64,000 nucleotides of DNA from Arenibacter sp. 6A1 (GCF_012272855.1 NZ_JAAXCQ010000008.1:62001-126000); one strand, 5' to 3'. Counted from the first letter of the stretch, positions 27,144-37,090 are shown. Notes: a model not told the origin generated them from the sequence alone. Numbers and translations: made by a program.

Positions 27144-28757
27144 TTATTTATTTTCAGGTTCGCTAAGGGGTATAACTTCCTTGTCCATCTCCAATACTTT
27201 TTGCAACATGGCATCGCCTTCGCTCTTTATTTCGGCGTAGGTATTGGCATCGAACAATTGCTCTGCTAAGGAAGCCTTTAAAAAGAGTTTTATTTTCTTT
27301 TGGTAGGCATACAGATCCATGTTCAAATTATTGGAAATACAGTACTCGGAAAACAATCCAAATAGTATATCATCTACTTGGAAGTCTTTTACAAATGTTT
27401 CCTTGGAGTAATCGGCATACTGGGCTCTATTTTCATCTAAATGCTCAAAGATAAAGCGCGAAAAAAGGCCTCCGCTTTCCCAATTCTCCCAGGCCAGGGT
27501 CTCATAGTTTTCTATAGGCACAAAAACATCTGGAATAATGCCCCCGCCTCCGTAAACCACTTTGCCTTTTGGGGTTTTAAACTTCAAGGAATCGGCCAAC
27601 TTAATACTATCTACTGAAAAAAGCTCTCCACTGTGAAAGCGTTCGGTAAATCTTTGATAATAGTCCCTATTCCCGTTGGCATATGATTTTTGGATCGATC
27701 GTCCGGTTGGGGTATAATACCTAGACACGGTTAGTCGGATAGCCGAGCCATCGCCCAAATCCATTTCGCGTTGTACCAAGCCTTTCCCAAAGGACCTACG
27801 CCCCACAATGGTCCCCAGGTCATTGTCTTGCAAGGATCCGGCAATAATTTCGCTCGCCGAAGCCGAACGCTCATTGATCAACACATATACCGGCTTGTCT
27901 TCAAAGCTTCCCTTTTTGGTCGCAAAAACCTTATCGATCTTTCCCTTCTTGTTTTTAGTGAACAATATAAGCTTGCCCTCCGATAGGAATTCATCGGCCA
28001 TTTGCTCGGCAATCCCTAAGTATCCACCAGGGTTATCCCTGAGGTCCAAGGTCAATTTTTGAGCACCCAGGGCCTGCAATTTTTTTAGGGCGGTCTTAAA
28101 CTCTTTAAAAGTGGTCTCTGCAAACCTGTTCACTTTAATATAGCCCATGGTTGGACTAAGCATATAATAGGCATCGACACTTTTTATGGGAATAACATCG
28201 CGTTTTACGTTCACCCTGAAGAATCGTTTGTCTTCTTTTCGGTATACCTGCAATTCTACGGGGCTTCCCTTTTCCCCTTTCAGCTTTTCAATGATAACAT
28301 CATTGGGAATACTCTCTCCGAACAAGGTGTCCTTATCTGCCATCAAGATACGGTCTCCCGCCTTTAATCCCTTTAAAAAACTAGGTCCGTTTTCTATAGC
28401 CCTGATGATGGAAATTGTATCCTTGTACATATAAAAACTAACCCCAATCCCGACAAAGTCGCCCTTCATGTTCTCGGACACCTTATCCATTTCCTGTTTG
28501 GGAATGTAAACGGAATGCGGGTCTAATTTTTCAAGAATATTGTTTACGGTAATATCTACAATACTATCCGTATTGATCTCATCGACATACTCGTAATCTA
28601 TATAATCTATTAATCTGTTGAGCTTATCTTTTTTGGAGTTGGTCGTAAACAGTTTCTCTGGCGAATCGTTAAAGTTAAGCTTGCCCCCCACAAATATGCC
28701 CACAGCCATGGATGCGGCAATAATGGTAGGCCATAGATATGAGCTTTTCTTTTTCAT
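27144..28757 (-). CDS. S41 family C-terminal processing peptidase
   Basis: A 537-residue periplasmic serine protease anchored by an N-terminal helix (SYLWPTIIAASMAVGIFVGG). It has a PDZ domain (about 75-165; VGIGVSFYMYKDTISI) and the peptidase domain with catalytic Ser in ERSASASEIIAGSLQD and Lys in GRRSFGKGLVQ. I chose the ATG at 28757 (MKKKSSYLW); the earlier in-frame start adds 14 atypical residues. These proteases trim or degrade envelope proteins. The dCMP deaminase gene lies upstream on the same strand. Confidence 0.93.
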   Translation of the reverse strand: MKKKSSYLWPTIIAASMAVGIFVGGKLNFNDSPEKLFTTNSKKDKLNRLIDYIDYEYVDEINTDSIVDITVNNILEKLDPHSVYIPKQEMDKVSENMKGDFVGIGVSFYMYKDTISIIRAIENGPSFLKGLKAGDRILMADKDTLFGESIPNDVIIEKLKGEKGSPVELQVYRKEDKRFFRVNVKRDVIPIKSVDAYYMLSPTMGYIKVNRFAETTFKEFKTALKKLQALGAQKLTLDLRDNPGGYLGIAEQMADEFLSEGKLILFTKNKKGKIDKVFATKKGSFEDKPVYVLINERSASASEIIAGSLQDNDLGTIVGRRSFGKGLVQREMDLGDGSAIRLTVSRYYTPTGRSIQKSYANGNRDYYQRFTERFHSGELFSVDSIKLADSLKFKTPKGKVVYGGGGIIPDVFVPIENYETLAWENWESGGLFSRFIFEHLDENRAQYADYSKETFVKDFQVDDILFGLFSEYCISNNLNMDLYAYQKKIKLFLKASLAEQLFDANTYAEIKSEGDAMLQKVLEMDKEVIPLSEPENK

Positions 28758-28888
28758 CTGTTTACTTTTTATTATTGGCCACGTACAGCCATCTAGCAAG
28801 GAATACTGATAATTTTATTTGTCTTCTCGGCTACTGTGGTCCCCTACAGTTTGGCACTCAACAAAAAACACCTTATTTCAGCATATTT

Positions 28889-29323
28889 TTAAACCGTAAC
28901 TATAGAAGGCATATGTACCAATTCTACTCCTGCTTTTTCTAAAAACTCCAAGCCCGAAGGATCCTTGTACCATGTTTGATATACAACACGTTTTATGCCA
29001 GACTGGTGGATGAGCTTACTACATTCTTTACACGGTGATAAAGTAATATACAAGGTAGCGCCTTCACAGGATTGGGTAGAGGATGCTACTTTCGAAATTG
29101 CATTGGCTTCTGCATGCAACACGTACCATTTTGTATACCCTTCCTCATCTTCACAATCGTTTTCAAAACCGGTGGGGGTGCCGTTATAACCATCAGAAAT
29201 GATCATCCTGTCCTTTACGATAATTGCTCCTACCTGTTTGCGGCTACAAAAAGAGAGCTTCCCCCATTCACTGGCCATACGGAGATAGGCCTTATCGTAC
29301 TTCTCTTGTTTAAGTTCTTTCAT
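28889..29323 (-). CDS. Deoxycytidylate (dCMP) deaminase family protein
   Basis: A 144-residue zinc-dependent deaminase that should convert dCMP to dUMP for thymidylate supply. The zinc and catalytic motifs are HAEANAISK and PCKECSKLIH. GYNGTPTGFEN is the typical nucleotide-binding segment of the dCMP deaminase/ComEB group. Length is normal for the family. Confidence 0.93.
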   Translation of the reverse strand: MKELKQEKYDKAYLRMASEWGKLSFCSRKQVGAIIVKDRMIISDGYNGTPTGFENDCEDEEGYTKWYVLHAEANAISKVASSTQSCEGATLYITLSPCKECSKLIHQSGIKRVVYQTWYKDPSGLEFLEKAGVELVHMPSIVTV

Positions 29324-29519
29324 TTAGTATGTATGCTATAATCCCTAACGTATGGTCAGTAGTTTTCTTATCGATAGACCATAATATAAGTCACTAGGGT
29401 TCACTTTACAAAGGTAAGCGAACTTTTTTTATCCTCAGGGCCAACAGCTAGGCTAATTTTAAACCAAACCTACCCAAGAATACTATAAAAAGTTGTTTTT
29501 TTCTATTTAAGAGGTAGGA

Positions 29520-30104
29520 TTACCAAGGATAGGTCGCTACCAACATGGGGATGGTCATTAATAATATCAGGACAGATCCGGTTAGGATAAAATAAGATTG
29601 TTTTACTTTTCCCAACGCCTGTACTAGATAAGCCAAGACCAAGACCATAAGTATAATGGACACCTGTGATAGCTCTATTCCCGTTGCAAATCCTAAAAGT
29701 GGCGTTAATTTATCCTCTTCCCCTGCCATCAACATTTTAAAATAGTTAGAAAATCCAAACCCGTGAATCAGCCCAAAAAAAGACGTTGCCACAACCAAAA
29801 AGTCGAAACGCCCATGTGCGGCACCGTTTTTAATACGCATCAGATTGTAGGCCGCCGTTAAGAAAATGGTGATCGGGATTAAAAATTCTATCAACCCCAC
29901 ATCTACCGTTAAAACCCCATAAGAAGACAGTCCCAATGACAGGCAATGGGTTATGGTAAAAACAGTCGCCAATACCAACAGTTGTTTCCAACGTAAAAAG
30001 GTAAAGGGCAATGCCAAAGCCGTTAAAAACAAAATATGATCATAAGCAGAAAAATCTAACACATGATCTAATCCCAATTGTATATAAAACCAAAAATTGT
30101 TCAT
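29520..30104 (-). CDS. HupE/UreJ family membrane protein (first paralog)
   Basis: A 194-residue protein with six or seven predicted membrane helices. The start (GLDHVLDFSAYDHILFL) has the family's His/Asp motif, and FGLIHGFGFSNYF is the second conserved segment. HupE/UreJ proteins are thought to carry nickel or cobalt; substrate here is unknown. It is divergent from the TonB receptor gene, sharing a 216-base region with CTAAATAA sites. A second HupE-type gene lies at 58855. Confidence 0.9.
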   Translation of the reverse strand: MNNFWFYIQLGLDHVLDFSAYDHILFLTALALPFTFLRWKQLLVLATVFTITHCLSLGLSSYGVLTVDVGLIEFLIPITIFLTAAYNLMRIKNGAAHGRFDFLVVATSFFGLIHGFGFSNYFKMLMAGEEDKLTPLLGFATGIELSQVSIILMVLVLAYLVQALGKVKQSYFILTGSVLILLMTIPMLVATYPW

Positions 30105-30202
30105 TTCAAAAATTTAAATAACAGTTTCAAACATACAATTTTTATTTAGCGACCCTTCTCTTTTCACATCTCTTTAAGAAAATTTTTAGAATTTTAAGTA
30201 AC

Positions 30203-30320
30203 CTAAATAATTCATACAGAACCCAATAAAAGTTTTATTTATAATTAGTCTAAATAAGTTTTATAAACAAAAACACTTCTTTTATATTTGCCCTTCTAAT
30301 TTTAATTAAGTCTAAATAAG
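30203..30320 (+). promoter_or_regulatory. TonB receptor control region with three CTAAATAA sites
   Basis: CTAAATAA occurs at 30203-30210, 30250-30257 and 30312-30319. The last two extend to AGTCTAAATAAG, and the final one ends directly before the start codon at 30321. The -7 element TATATTTG (30283-30290) lies between them. This fits an iron-type repressor covering the promoter; the regulator's identity is inference. Confidence 0.5.
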
Positions 30321-32705
30321 ATGTACAATAAGTCATTATTCCTATTAATTGCCCTATGCCTTCAGTTCGGGTATGCACAAGAAGGAAAAATAAACGGAAA
30401 AGTTTTTAATGAAGGGCACGATGCTATTTCCTATGCTTCCGTAGTCCTAGAATCAGCCGCTGTAGGAACGGCTGCAGATGAAAACGGAAATTTCACGATT
30501 AACCACCTAAAACCGGGAGAATACACCCTTAAAGTAAGTTCTGTAGGCTACCAAACCTATGTTGAAAATATTAGCATAAAGGAAAATGAATCGCTAGCCA
30601 TAGAGGTTCATCTTAAGGATGGGATGCTATTAGACCAGGTAGAAGTTTTTGGAAACCGCTATGAGCATCCGGACAAGATAGAAGCGCTGACCAGATTGCC
30701 CTTAGCGCCCTACGAACAAATACAAAGTATTTCCATCATTTCTGAAAAACTGATAGAACAGCAAGGAAATTTGACCATTTCCGATGCTACTAAAAACGTT
30801 CCCGGGGTTTATACCTTTGCCACCTACGGCAATAAAAGAGAGAGTATGTCCTCTAGAGGGTTTAGGGGTATTCCTATCCTAAAAAATGGCGTTAGAGTAA
30901 ATTCCGATTTTAGGGGAGTGGGTATTTTAACAGACATGCAAGGCGTAGACAACATTCAGGTTCTTAAAGGAGCTACTGCCATTACCCAGGGAGTTGCTAC
31001 CGATTTGGGAAGCCCGGGCGGCGTCATTAATATAGTCACCAAAACTCCTGTCTATCAATTTGGGGGCAATACGGCCCTACGTGTTGGCAGCTTTGGCCAG
31101 GCAAGAACCACCTTTGACGTGTACGGACCTTTAAACGAGCACAAAAACCTAGCCTTTAGAATTAACGGTGCCCTAGAACGTGCCGATGGCTTTAGAAAAG
31201 GAATTTCTTCTGAAAGGTTCTACATCAATCCATCTTTGGAATGGCGGGTAGACGATAAGACAAAGCTTAGCTTTGAAATGGACTATATGGACGATAGCAG
31301 AACACCAGATCTAGGTACTGTAAACTTAAATGAAAACGATATCAATGCCATTTACGACATGCCATACGAGCAGTTCCTAGGGTATAAGAACGATAAGGCC
31401 ATCACTCAAAACGCTAGCTACGCTGTAAGATTCAGCCGTAACCTTACCGATAAATTAAGCTTAAAGGCCGCCTATTACAAATCGAGTTTAGACTTGGATG
31501 ACAAGGGTGCCAGTTTGGGAAATGTTATAAACGATGCCGACGGAAATCCGCAATACGAACTTCGAAAAAGAGGGTATGCCGTATCTACAAGGAGCGACGA
31601 CAACAGCGTAATACAATTTGACTTGGTGGGAGACAAACTAAAAACAGGAAATATCAGCCATACTTTTCAAGTAGGTTTTGATTATAGAACCACCACCTTT
31701 AACACCTTTAACCAAAGTGTTTCTACCGTAGACAGCATCAACGTCTTTACGGGAATAAACAACAGCCTTCCAGGAGCATTAGCCTTTGGTGCGGCCAAGG
31801 AAGGCGGGGCTTCCTCTAGATCTATTGGGTTTGTTGCCCAAGACGTTATATCCTTCAACTCCTGGTTAAAAACATTCTTAGGGGTACGTTATAGCACCAC
31901 CCAGACTAGTACTGCTACCGAAACTACCAATAGCAACGCCTTTAACCCGCTGTTTGGTCTTGTATTGAATCCGGTTAACAACCTAAATGTTTTTGCCTCC
32001 TATACCAATAGCTCTTACCCAAGAACGGCTACCCGTTTAGACGTAGAAGGAAGAGAATTGGGCAACGAGCGTTTTGACCAATTGGAAGCCGGGATAAAAA
32101 CGAATTGGCTAGACAATCGCCTTCGATTTAATCTTACCTTCTTTAAAATTAACAACAAGAATATTAACCTAGCCGTTTATGACGAGAACTGGGTGGCGAC
32201 CGGTTTCTATGAAAAAGGCGGAAATGACGAACGCAAGGGTATTGAAGTAGAACTTACTGGTAGAATCCTAGAAAACCTTGAGGTTATTACAGGCTATTCT
32301 TATATAGACGCACAATACAAAGAACACAATGCCTATGTCTATGGCTCGTCACCACTAAACACCCCAAAACACACCTTTAACGCCTATGCCAATTACGGGT
32401 TTAAAGGAAGATTAAACGGCCTGTCCCTAGGTGCCGGAGCTTACTACACCGGGGAAAGACCTATTAATGACTGGAGCTCGGGAGCCATCACCCATGAGGG
32501 TATTGTCCCTAACCAAAAACCATTTGATGTAGCCGCCTACACCTTGGTAAACGCACAAGCATCCTACCAATTAAACAAGCACTGGAACTTTAGGGTTCTT
32601 ATGAATAATATGTTTAATGAAATAGGCTACAATGCTTACCGTACTAGGTATATCAACCAAACAGATCCAAGAAATTTTGCTGGGGTCGTTTCGTACTCCT
32701 TCTAA
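30321..32705 (+). CDS. TonB-dependent siderophore receptor
   Basis: A 794-residue outer-membrane receptor. After a signal peptide (cleavage near GYAQ, residue 20) comes a carboxypeptidase-like regulatory domain (about 25-105; GKVFNEG, DENGNFTINHLKPGEYTL), then the plug domain (about 125-240; RGFRGIPILKNG, VLKGATAI, GGVINIVTK) and the 22-strand barrel ending in VVSYSF. The FhuA/FoxA-like plug and the following PepSY gene point to a ferric siderophore substrate and not to SusC-type glycan import. Confidence 0.94.
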   Translation: MYNKSLFLLIALCLQFGYAQEGKINGKVFNEGHDAISYASVVLESAAVGTAADENGNFTINHLKPGEYTLKVSSVGYQTYVENISIKENESLAIEVHLKDGMLLDQVEVFGNRYEHPDKIEALTRLPLAPYEQIQSISIISEKLIEQQGNLTISDATKNVPGVYTFATYGNKRESMSSRGFRGIPILKNGVRVNSDFRGVGILTDMQGVDNIQVLKGATAITQGVATDLGSPGGVINIVTKTPVYQFGGNTALRVGSFGQARTTFDVYGPLNEHKNLAFRINGALERADGFRKGISSERFYINPSLEWRVDDKTKLSFEMDYMDDSRTPDLGTVNLNENDINAIYDMPYEQFLGYKNDKAITQNASYAVRFSRNLTDKLSLKAAYYKSSLDLDDKGASLGNVINDADGNPQYELRKRGYAVSTRSDDNSVIQFDLVGDKLKTGNISHTFQVGFDYRTTTFNTFNQSVSTVDSINVFTGINNSLPGALAFGAAKEGGASSRSIGFVAQDVISFNSWLKTFLGVRYSTTQTSTATETTNSNAFNPLFGLVLNPVNNLNVFASYTNSSYPRTATRLDVEGRELGNERFDQLEAGIKTNWLDNRLRFNLTFFKINNKNINLAVYDENWVATGFYEKGGNDERKGIEVELTGRILENLEVITGYSYIDAQYKEHNAYVYGSSPLNTPKHTFNAYANYGFKGRLNGLSLGAGAYYTGERPINDWSSGAITHEGIVPNQKPFDVAAYTLVNAQASYQLNKHWNFRVLMNNMFNEIGYNAYRTRYINQTDPRNFAGVVSYSF

Positions 32706-32734
32706 TCTATTCAGCAACACTTTTTAATTCATAT

Positions 32735-32760
32735 AAGGTGCGGGTTCCTCCCCGCACCTT
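32735..32760 (+). terminator. Hairpin after the TonB receptor gene
   Basis: A 10-bp stem AAGGTGCGGG/CCCGCACCTT with a six-base loop, then CCCCTTTTC. The weak T tract suggests partial termination, so some transcripts may enter the PepSY gene. Confidence 0.6.
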
Positions 32761-32783
32761 CCCCTTTTCAAATCAGTATTCCC

Positions 32784-33947
32784 ATGACTAAAAAGAAATC
32801 GTACACCTTTAGAAAATTTATCAACGACATCCATTTATGGTTAGGCCTTATCAGTGGTATTATACTTTTTATAATTTGTTTTACGGGGACGGTACTGACC
32901 TATGAAAAGGAAATTAAGGCCTTCTTTTCCGAAGAACCACAAATAGAAGCGGTTGGCGAAAAACAAGCGGTAGCTGCATTAGCGGCCAAACTAACGGCAC
33001 ACACGGCTGGCTTGGTCACAAGGGTTAGCATCCTAGAAACCGCCGAGGCTCCCTACGCCTTTACCGTAAAAAAAGATCCTAAAGAGCGTAGAGGAACTAC
33101 CTATTTAATGAACCCTTATACCGGCGAAATCCTTCAGAATAAGGAAAATCCGGCAGATGGATTTATGATGACCATGTTTAAACTGCACCGTTGGCTGCTG
33201 TTAGATATTCCATGGGGAAGACCCATTATTGGAATAGCTACTATTATTTTTATCATCCTAAGCATAAGTGGACTGGTGTTGTGGTTTCCTAAAAAATTAA
33301 AATGGAAGAATTTAAAACATGGCCTAAAAATAAAAACCGATGCCAATTGGAAACGAATTAACCACGATCTGCACAATACCTTGGGCTTCTATGCCTGTAT
33401 ATTTTTATTGGTGATGGGCTTAACCGGACTTTGTTGGTCTTTTGAAGGCTATAGAGAAGGTATGGGAAATATTCTGGGCACAAAGGTCTTTGGCAACAGG
33501 GATATCAGCTTTTCCGAAAACACCCTGGCAAAAGAGGGCACGCCCATAAGTTATGACAAGGCCATTGCCTTAGCGAATAATAATTTTTCTTTTAGCGGTA
33601 AATTAACCCTGTCCTTCCCCTCGGAAAAAACACCTTATTACACCATGCAGAAATACGATAGCAATAGCTGGCTGCCCAATGCTGCCGATAGCTATATTGT
33701 AGACCTGTATGGCAATACCCTTCATAAGGAACTCTTTAGGGAGAAACCCTTGAATGTACAGATAGCCACTATGATTAAACCCTTGCATACGGGCGATATT
33801 TTTGGAGGTTTCTCCAAATTCCTTTATTTCATCGCCTGCCTTATCGGAACCAGTCTCCCCATTAGCGGGACCCTTATTTGGTGGAACAAGCTGAAAAAGA
33901 ACAAGGGCAAGCAGCCTTCTCCGAACAAAAAAATTAAAGCAAACTAA
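32784..33947 (+). CDS. PepSY-associated transmembrane protein (iron-uptake type)
   Basis: A 387-residue inner-membrane protein with four predicted helices: KFINDIHLWLGLISGIILF near the start, IIGIATIIFIILSISGLVLW, FYACIFLLVMGLTGLCW and a final helix near 350. Large periplasmic PepSY loops lie between them. Relatives accompany siderophore receptors and some reduce or release ferric iron at the inner membrane. It is 78 bases after the TonB receptor gene on the same strand. Confidence 0.9.
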   Translation: MTKKKSYTFRKFINDIHLWLGLISGIILFIICFTGTVLTYEKEIKAFFSEEPQIEAVGEKQAVAALAAKLTAHTAGLVTRVSILETAEAPYAFTVKKDPKERRGTTYLMNPYTGEILQNKENPADGFMMTMFKLHRWLLLDIPWGRPIIGIATIIFIILSISGLVLWFPKKLKWKNLKHGLKIKTDANWKRINHDLHNTLGFYACIFLLVMGLTGLCWSFEGYREGMGNILGTKVFGNRDISFSENTLAKEGTPISYDKAIALANNNFSFSGKLTLSFPSEKTPYYTMQKYDSNSWLPNAADSYIVDLYGNTLHKELFREKPLNVQIATMIKPLHTGDIFGGFSKFLYFIACLIGTSLPISGTLIWWNKLKKNKGKQPSPNKKIKAN

Positions 33948-34015
33948 TAGGTCGTGGCCCGTATAGATTAGGACGGACTTATCAATAAGTACGCTTAGCC
34001 GTTTTATAATTATTT

Positions 34016-34096
34016 GGGCGTTCCCTCCTTCGTCGGGCGGGCCCTTGGCTATATCCCTTGCGTTGCTGCGGGGATGCCGCCGCGGTCCCTAACGCG
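34016..34096 (-). repeat. Structured intergenic repeat, copy A (81 bp)
   Basis: Read on the minus strand it matches copy B (45798-45878) at 76 of 81 positions. Ends pair as GCGTT/AACGC; the inner hairpin pairs ATCCC with GGGAT. GC-rich against an AT-rich background. It lies between the convergent PepSY and DnaJ-domain genes, past the terminator of the latter. Confidence 0.85.
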
Positions 34097-34147
34097 AAAT
34101 TAGGTGCCATTAATTTCCAGGGCATAGTTTGCATACAAGCAAAAAAA

Positions 34148-34171
34148 GGGGGCGCATCTGCATGCGCCCCC
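34148..34171 (-). terminator. Terminator of the TerB/DnaJ-domain gene
   Basis: A perfect 10-bp stem GGGGGCGCAT/ATGCGCCCCC with a four-base loop and seven T residues when read leftward. Confidence 0.85.
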
Positions 34172-34201
34172 TATATCATTAAAGAGTCGTAAAGTTCTTA
34201 T

Positions 34202-34951
34202 TTACAGACTTCCTCTTTCTTTCTGAATGGTCTCATAGGCCTTCTGAACTTCTTTAAACTTTTCTTCAGCCCCTTTTTTAATAGCTTCATTTTCGGTATT
34301 TACCCTATCTGGGTGATACTTTTTAGCCATATCACGGTATGCCTTTTTTACTTCCCCATCGGTAGCAGACTTCTCTATTTCCAAGATTTTATAGGCATTG
34401 TCGGCCGATTTGATAAACATGGCCTTAATACTCTCAAAATCGATCATGCTTACCCTAAAATAAGTCGCTATTTCTCGGATCTTATCAATTTCCGACGCCC
34501 TCACTTGGCCATCGGCCTGGGCAATCCCGAACAGAAAGTGCAACAATTGCAATCTTACCTCGTAACGGGTACGTTGGTTTAGGTAGGAACATACCTTTTG
34601 GGCAGAAATTTCATTTTTCTTGACTACTTCGTTGAACGTCCTAAAAATAGCATTGGCCTTTTCTTTGCCGTAAGTACCTACAAAATACTGCTGTACATAA
34701 GCCATTTCGGACGGACTAACCGAGCCATCGGCCTTGATAACAATAGAACAAAGCGACAGCAGTTGTAACTCAAAATCTTCTGGGGACACCTTCTGTGGCT
34801 TTACCTCCCCAAAAATAGAGCCTCCTCCCCCACTTTTACTATTACTGCTTCTACTTAAATTTTCGATAAAACTTCCTATAAGGAAGCCTATTACAGCTCC
34901 TGGGAATCTATATAAAAAAAATCCTAATACTGCGGCAAACCATTTCATCAT
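34202..34951 (-). CDS. TerB-DnaJ domain protein (DjlA-like)
   Basis: A 249-residue protein: an N-terminal hydrophobic, glycine-containing segment (VIGFLIGSF), a TerB-like helical domain (about 60-165; acidic [18 protein letters not shown] and [16 protein letters not shown]) and a C-terminal J domain with HPD (KKYHPDRVN). It resembles DjlA, a membrane-anchored co-chaperone of DnaK. The ATG at 34951 was chosen because the earlier in-frame TTG lies inside the -7 element at 34970-34977. Confidence 0.9.
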   Translation of the reverse strand: MMKWFAAVLGFFLYRFPGAVIGFLIGSFIENLSRSSNSKSGGGGSIFGEVKPQKVSPEDFELQLLSLCSIVIKADGSVSPSEMAYVQQYFVGTYGKEKANAIFRTFNEVVKKNEISAQKVCSYLNQRTRYEVRLQLLHFLFGIAQADGQVRASEIDKIREIATYFRVSMIDFESIKAMFIKSADNAYKILEIEKSATDGEVKKAYRDMAKKYHPDRVNTENEAIKKGAEEKFKEVQKAYETIQKERGSL

Positions 34952-34969
34952 CTGAATACAAAATTTTGG

Positions 34970-34977
34970 CAAAGATA
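34970..34977 (-). promoter_or_regulatory. Candidate -7 element of the TerB/DnaJ-domain gene
   Basis: Reads TATCTTTG on the minus strand, a full match to TAnnTTTG, 18 bases before the ATG at 34951. It overlaps an alternative TTG start, which argues against that start. Confidence 0.55.
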
Positions 34978-35045
34978 TAATTTAATGGAAGAACTGAAGC
35001 TCTAATGAAAAGTTAAGGTATTCCGCTAAAATGCTACAAATTAGT

Positions 35046-35053
35046 TATCTTTG
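35046..35053 (+). promoter_or_regulatory. Candidate -7 element of the bacilliredoxin gene
   Basis: TATCTTTG matches TAnnTTTG and lies 35 bases before the ATG at 35089. Confidence 0.5.
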
Positions 35054-35088
35054 AAAACTATATTATTAATCGAATAAAATAAATACTT

Positions 35089-35499
35089 ATGTATCCTGCG
35101 GAATTAGTAAAACCAATGAGACAAGACTTGGCATCTGCCGGGTTTGAAGAATTATATACTGCCGATGCGGTAGAAGCGGCTATCAGTAAAGAAGGAACTA
35201 CTTTAGTAGTCGTAAACTCTGTTTGTGGATGTGCTGCTGCCAATGCTAGACCAGCGGCAAAAATGAGCTTGCAAAACAACAAAAAACCAAGCAACTTGGT
35301 AACCGTTTTTGCAGGGGTAGATACCGAAGCTGTAAACGCTGCCAGAAGTTTAATGGCTCCTTTCCCTCCATCTTCGCCAAGTATGGCCTTGTTTAAGGAC
35401 GGTGAATTGGTTCATATGATAGAGCGTCACCATATTGAAGGACGTCCGGCAGAAATGATCGCCGATAACCTTATGGAAGCTTATAACGAATTTTGTTAA
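35089..35499 (+). CDS. BrxA/BrxB family bacilliredoxin
   Basis: A 136-residue thioredoxin-fold protein with the family's CGC active site (Cys46, Cys48 in VVNSVCGCAAANARPA). In Firmicutes such proteins remove bacillithiol from thiolated proteins; Bacteroidota also carry the family. Single gene with its own promoter and terminator. Confidence 0.93.
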   Translation: MYPAELVKPMRQDLASAGFEELYTADAVEAAISKEGTTLVVVNSVCGCAAANARPAAKMSLQNNKKPSNLVTVFAGVDTEAVNAARSLMAPFPPSSPSMALFKDGELVHMIERHHIEGRPAEMIADNLMEAYNEFC

Positions 35500-35543
35500 T
35501 TCACAACTTCTTTATTACCTTGCGTATAAAAGAATTTTGATAT

Positions 35544-35570
35544 AAACCGCTTTGAAAAGAGCGGTTTTTT
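35544..35570 (+). terminator. Terminator of the bacilliredoxin gene
   Basis: Stem AAACCGCT/AGCGGTTT followed by a T run. An in-frame upstream start of the next gene (35552) lies inside this hairpin, which argues for the start at 35582. Confidence 0.75.
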
Positions 35571-35581
35571 ATTTTTGTACC

Positions 35582-36322
35582 ATGCAAAAAATACTCGCCT
35601 ATCCTTTAACCATAGTCTATTTTCTGTTTTTTGGGAGTACCCTATTAATATTTCATCCCATACAATGGATCTGTTTTAACCTTTTTGGATATGACGCCCA
35701 TAGAAAAAGTGTCGCCTTATTAAACCTCAGCTTGCTGCGATGTACCCATATCTTGGGAACCAGGTATACCTTTAACAATCCGCATTCCATTCCTACCGAT
35801 AGGCCTACTATTATTGTCATGAACCATCAAAGCATGCACGATATTCCGCCTATTACCTGGTATTTAAGAAAACACCATCCTAAATTTGTCAGCAAACAAG
35901 AACTGGGTAAAGGCATCCCTAGTGTTTCCTATAATTTAAGACATGGGGGCTCTGTGCTGATCAACAGAAAAGACAGCCGCCAGTCCCTGACCGAAATAGG
36001 GAAATTAGGCAGTTATATTGCCCAGCACAATCGTTCGGCCGTAATTTTTCCGGAAGGTACCAGAAGCAAAACCGGAGCCCCGAAAAAATTTCACACCATC
36101 GGGCTAAAAGTACTGATGAAAAAAGCGCCCAATGCTTTGATCATCCCCATTAGTATCAATAACTCATGGAAAATGCTGAAATATGGAAAATTCCCTAAAG
36201 GAATTGGCAACCATATTACCCTGGACGTACACGCACCCATGGAAATTTCGGGAGACTTAGATGTACTCATCGAGCAATTAGAACAAACCATCACCCAAGG
36301 GATTCTTCCTGTAAATGATTAA
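35582..36322 (+). CDS. 1-acyl-sn-glycerol-3-phosphate acyltransferase (PlsC family)
   Basis: A 246-residue membrane-bound acyltransferase of phospholipid synthesis. One or two N-terminal membrane helices (LAYPLTIVYFLFFGSTLLIF) are followed by the HX4D catalytic motif NHQSMHD and the substrate motif FPEGTRSKTG. The start at 35582 (MQKILAY) avoids the upstream terminator. The next gene starts within its last codons, an eight-base overlap, so the two are coupled. Confidence 0.92.
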   Translation: MQKILAYPLTIVYFLFFGSTLLIFHPIQWICFNLFGYDAHRKSVALLNLSLLRCTHILGTRYTFNNPHSIPTDRPTIIVMNHQSMHDIPPITWYLRKHHPKFVSKQELGKGIPSVSYNLRHGGSVLINRKDSRQSLTEIGKLGSYIAQHNRSAVIFPEGTRSKTGAPKKFHTIGLKVLMKKAPNALIIPISINNSWKMLKYGKFPKGIGNHITLDVHAPMEISGDLDVLIEQLEQTITQGILPVND

Positions 36323-36998
36323 TGTAACACCCAAGCTTCCCATGAGTACAACCTCCTATATTGAACAAACCATTGCTTTTGTAAAAGAGACGCTCAAAGA
36401 TGCCGAAGGCGGCCACGATTGGTTCCATATTGAGCGTGTATATAAAAATAGCCTCCTCCTTGCAAAGGATGAGAAGGTCGATACCCTAGTGGTTAGCTTA
36501 GCTGCTTTGTTGCACGATATTGCAGACCCTAAATTTCATGACGGGGACGAAACAATTGGTCCTAAAACGGCAAGGGAATTTTTAGCCACCTTGTCCATAG
36601 ACCAAAAATCAGTAGACCATATTATCCTTATCATAGAAAACATCTCCTATAAATCGAGCTTAGGAAACAAACCTAGTTTCTTTTCCCAGGAATTGGCCGT
36701 TGTCCAAGATGCCGATCGCTTGGATGCCATTGGTGCCATAGGCGTAGCACGTGCCTTTAATTATGGCGGGTTTAAAAACAGGGGGATGTACGATCCCGAA
36801 ATTGCTCCTAATTTAAATATGAGCAAGGAAGAATACAAAAATTCACAAGCGCCAACCATTAACCATTTTTACGAAAAGCTTTTACTGCTAAAGGATAAGA
36901 TGAATACGGAAACGGGGAAACGCATAGCCGAAAAACGACATCAGTTCATGATTGATTATCTGGAGCAGTTTTACAATGAGTGGAAGGGCATTGTATAA
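36315..36998 (+). CDS. HD domain phosphohydrolase
   Basis: A 227-residue soluble protein with the HD-superfamily metal motif: HDWFHIERVY, then LLHDIADPKF and a later aspartate in VQDADRLDAIGAIG. Similar proteins hydrolyse nucleotides or nucleotide alarmones; substrate unknown. The start at 36315 overlaps the acyltransferase stop by eight bases; the ATG at 36342 (MSTTSYIE) is an equally plausible start. Confidence 0.9.
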   Translation: MINVTPKLPMSTTSYIEQTIAFVKETLKDAEGGHDWFHIERVYKNSLLLAKDEKVDTLVVSLAALLHDIADPKFHDGDETIGPKTAREFLATLSIDQKSVDHIILIIENISYKSSLGNKPSFFSQELAVVQDADRLDAIGAIGVARAFNYGGFKNRGMYDPEIAPNLNMSKEEYKNSQAPTINHFYEKLLLLKDKMNTETGKRIAEKRHQFMIDYLEQFYNEWKGIV

Positions 36999-37090
36999 CA
37001 TTCTATACTTCCCTACTATCCTAATTTAAGGAAGCTTGCATTTTGGTTTTTTTTGTATCTTCAAACCCTATTACCAAAAATGAATCCGAA

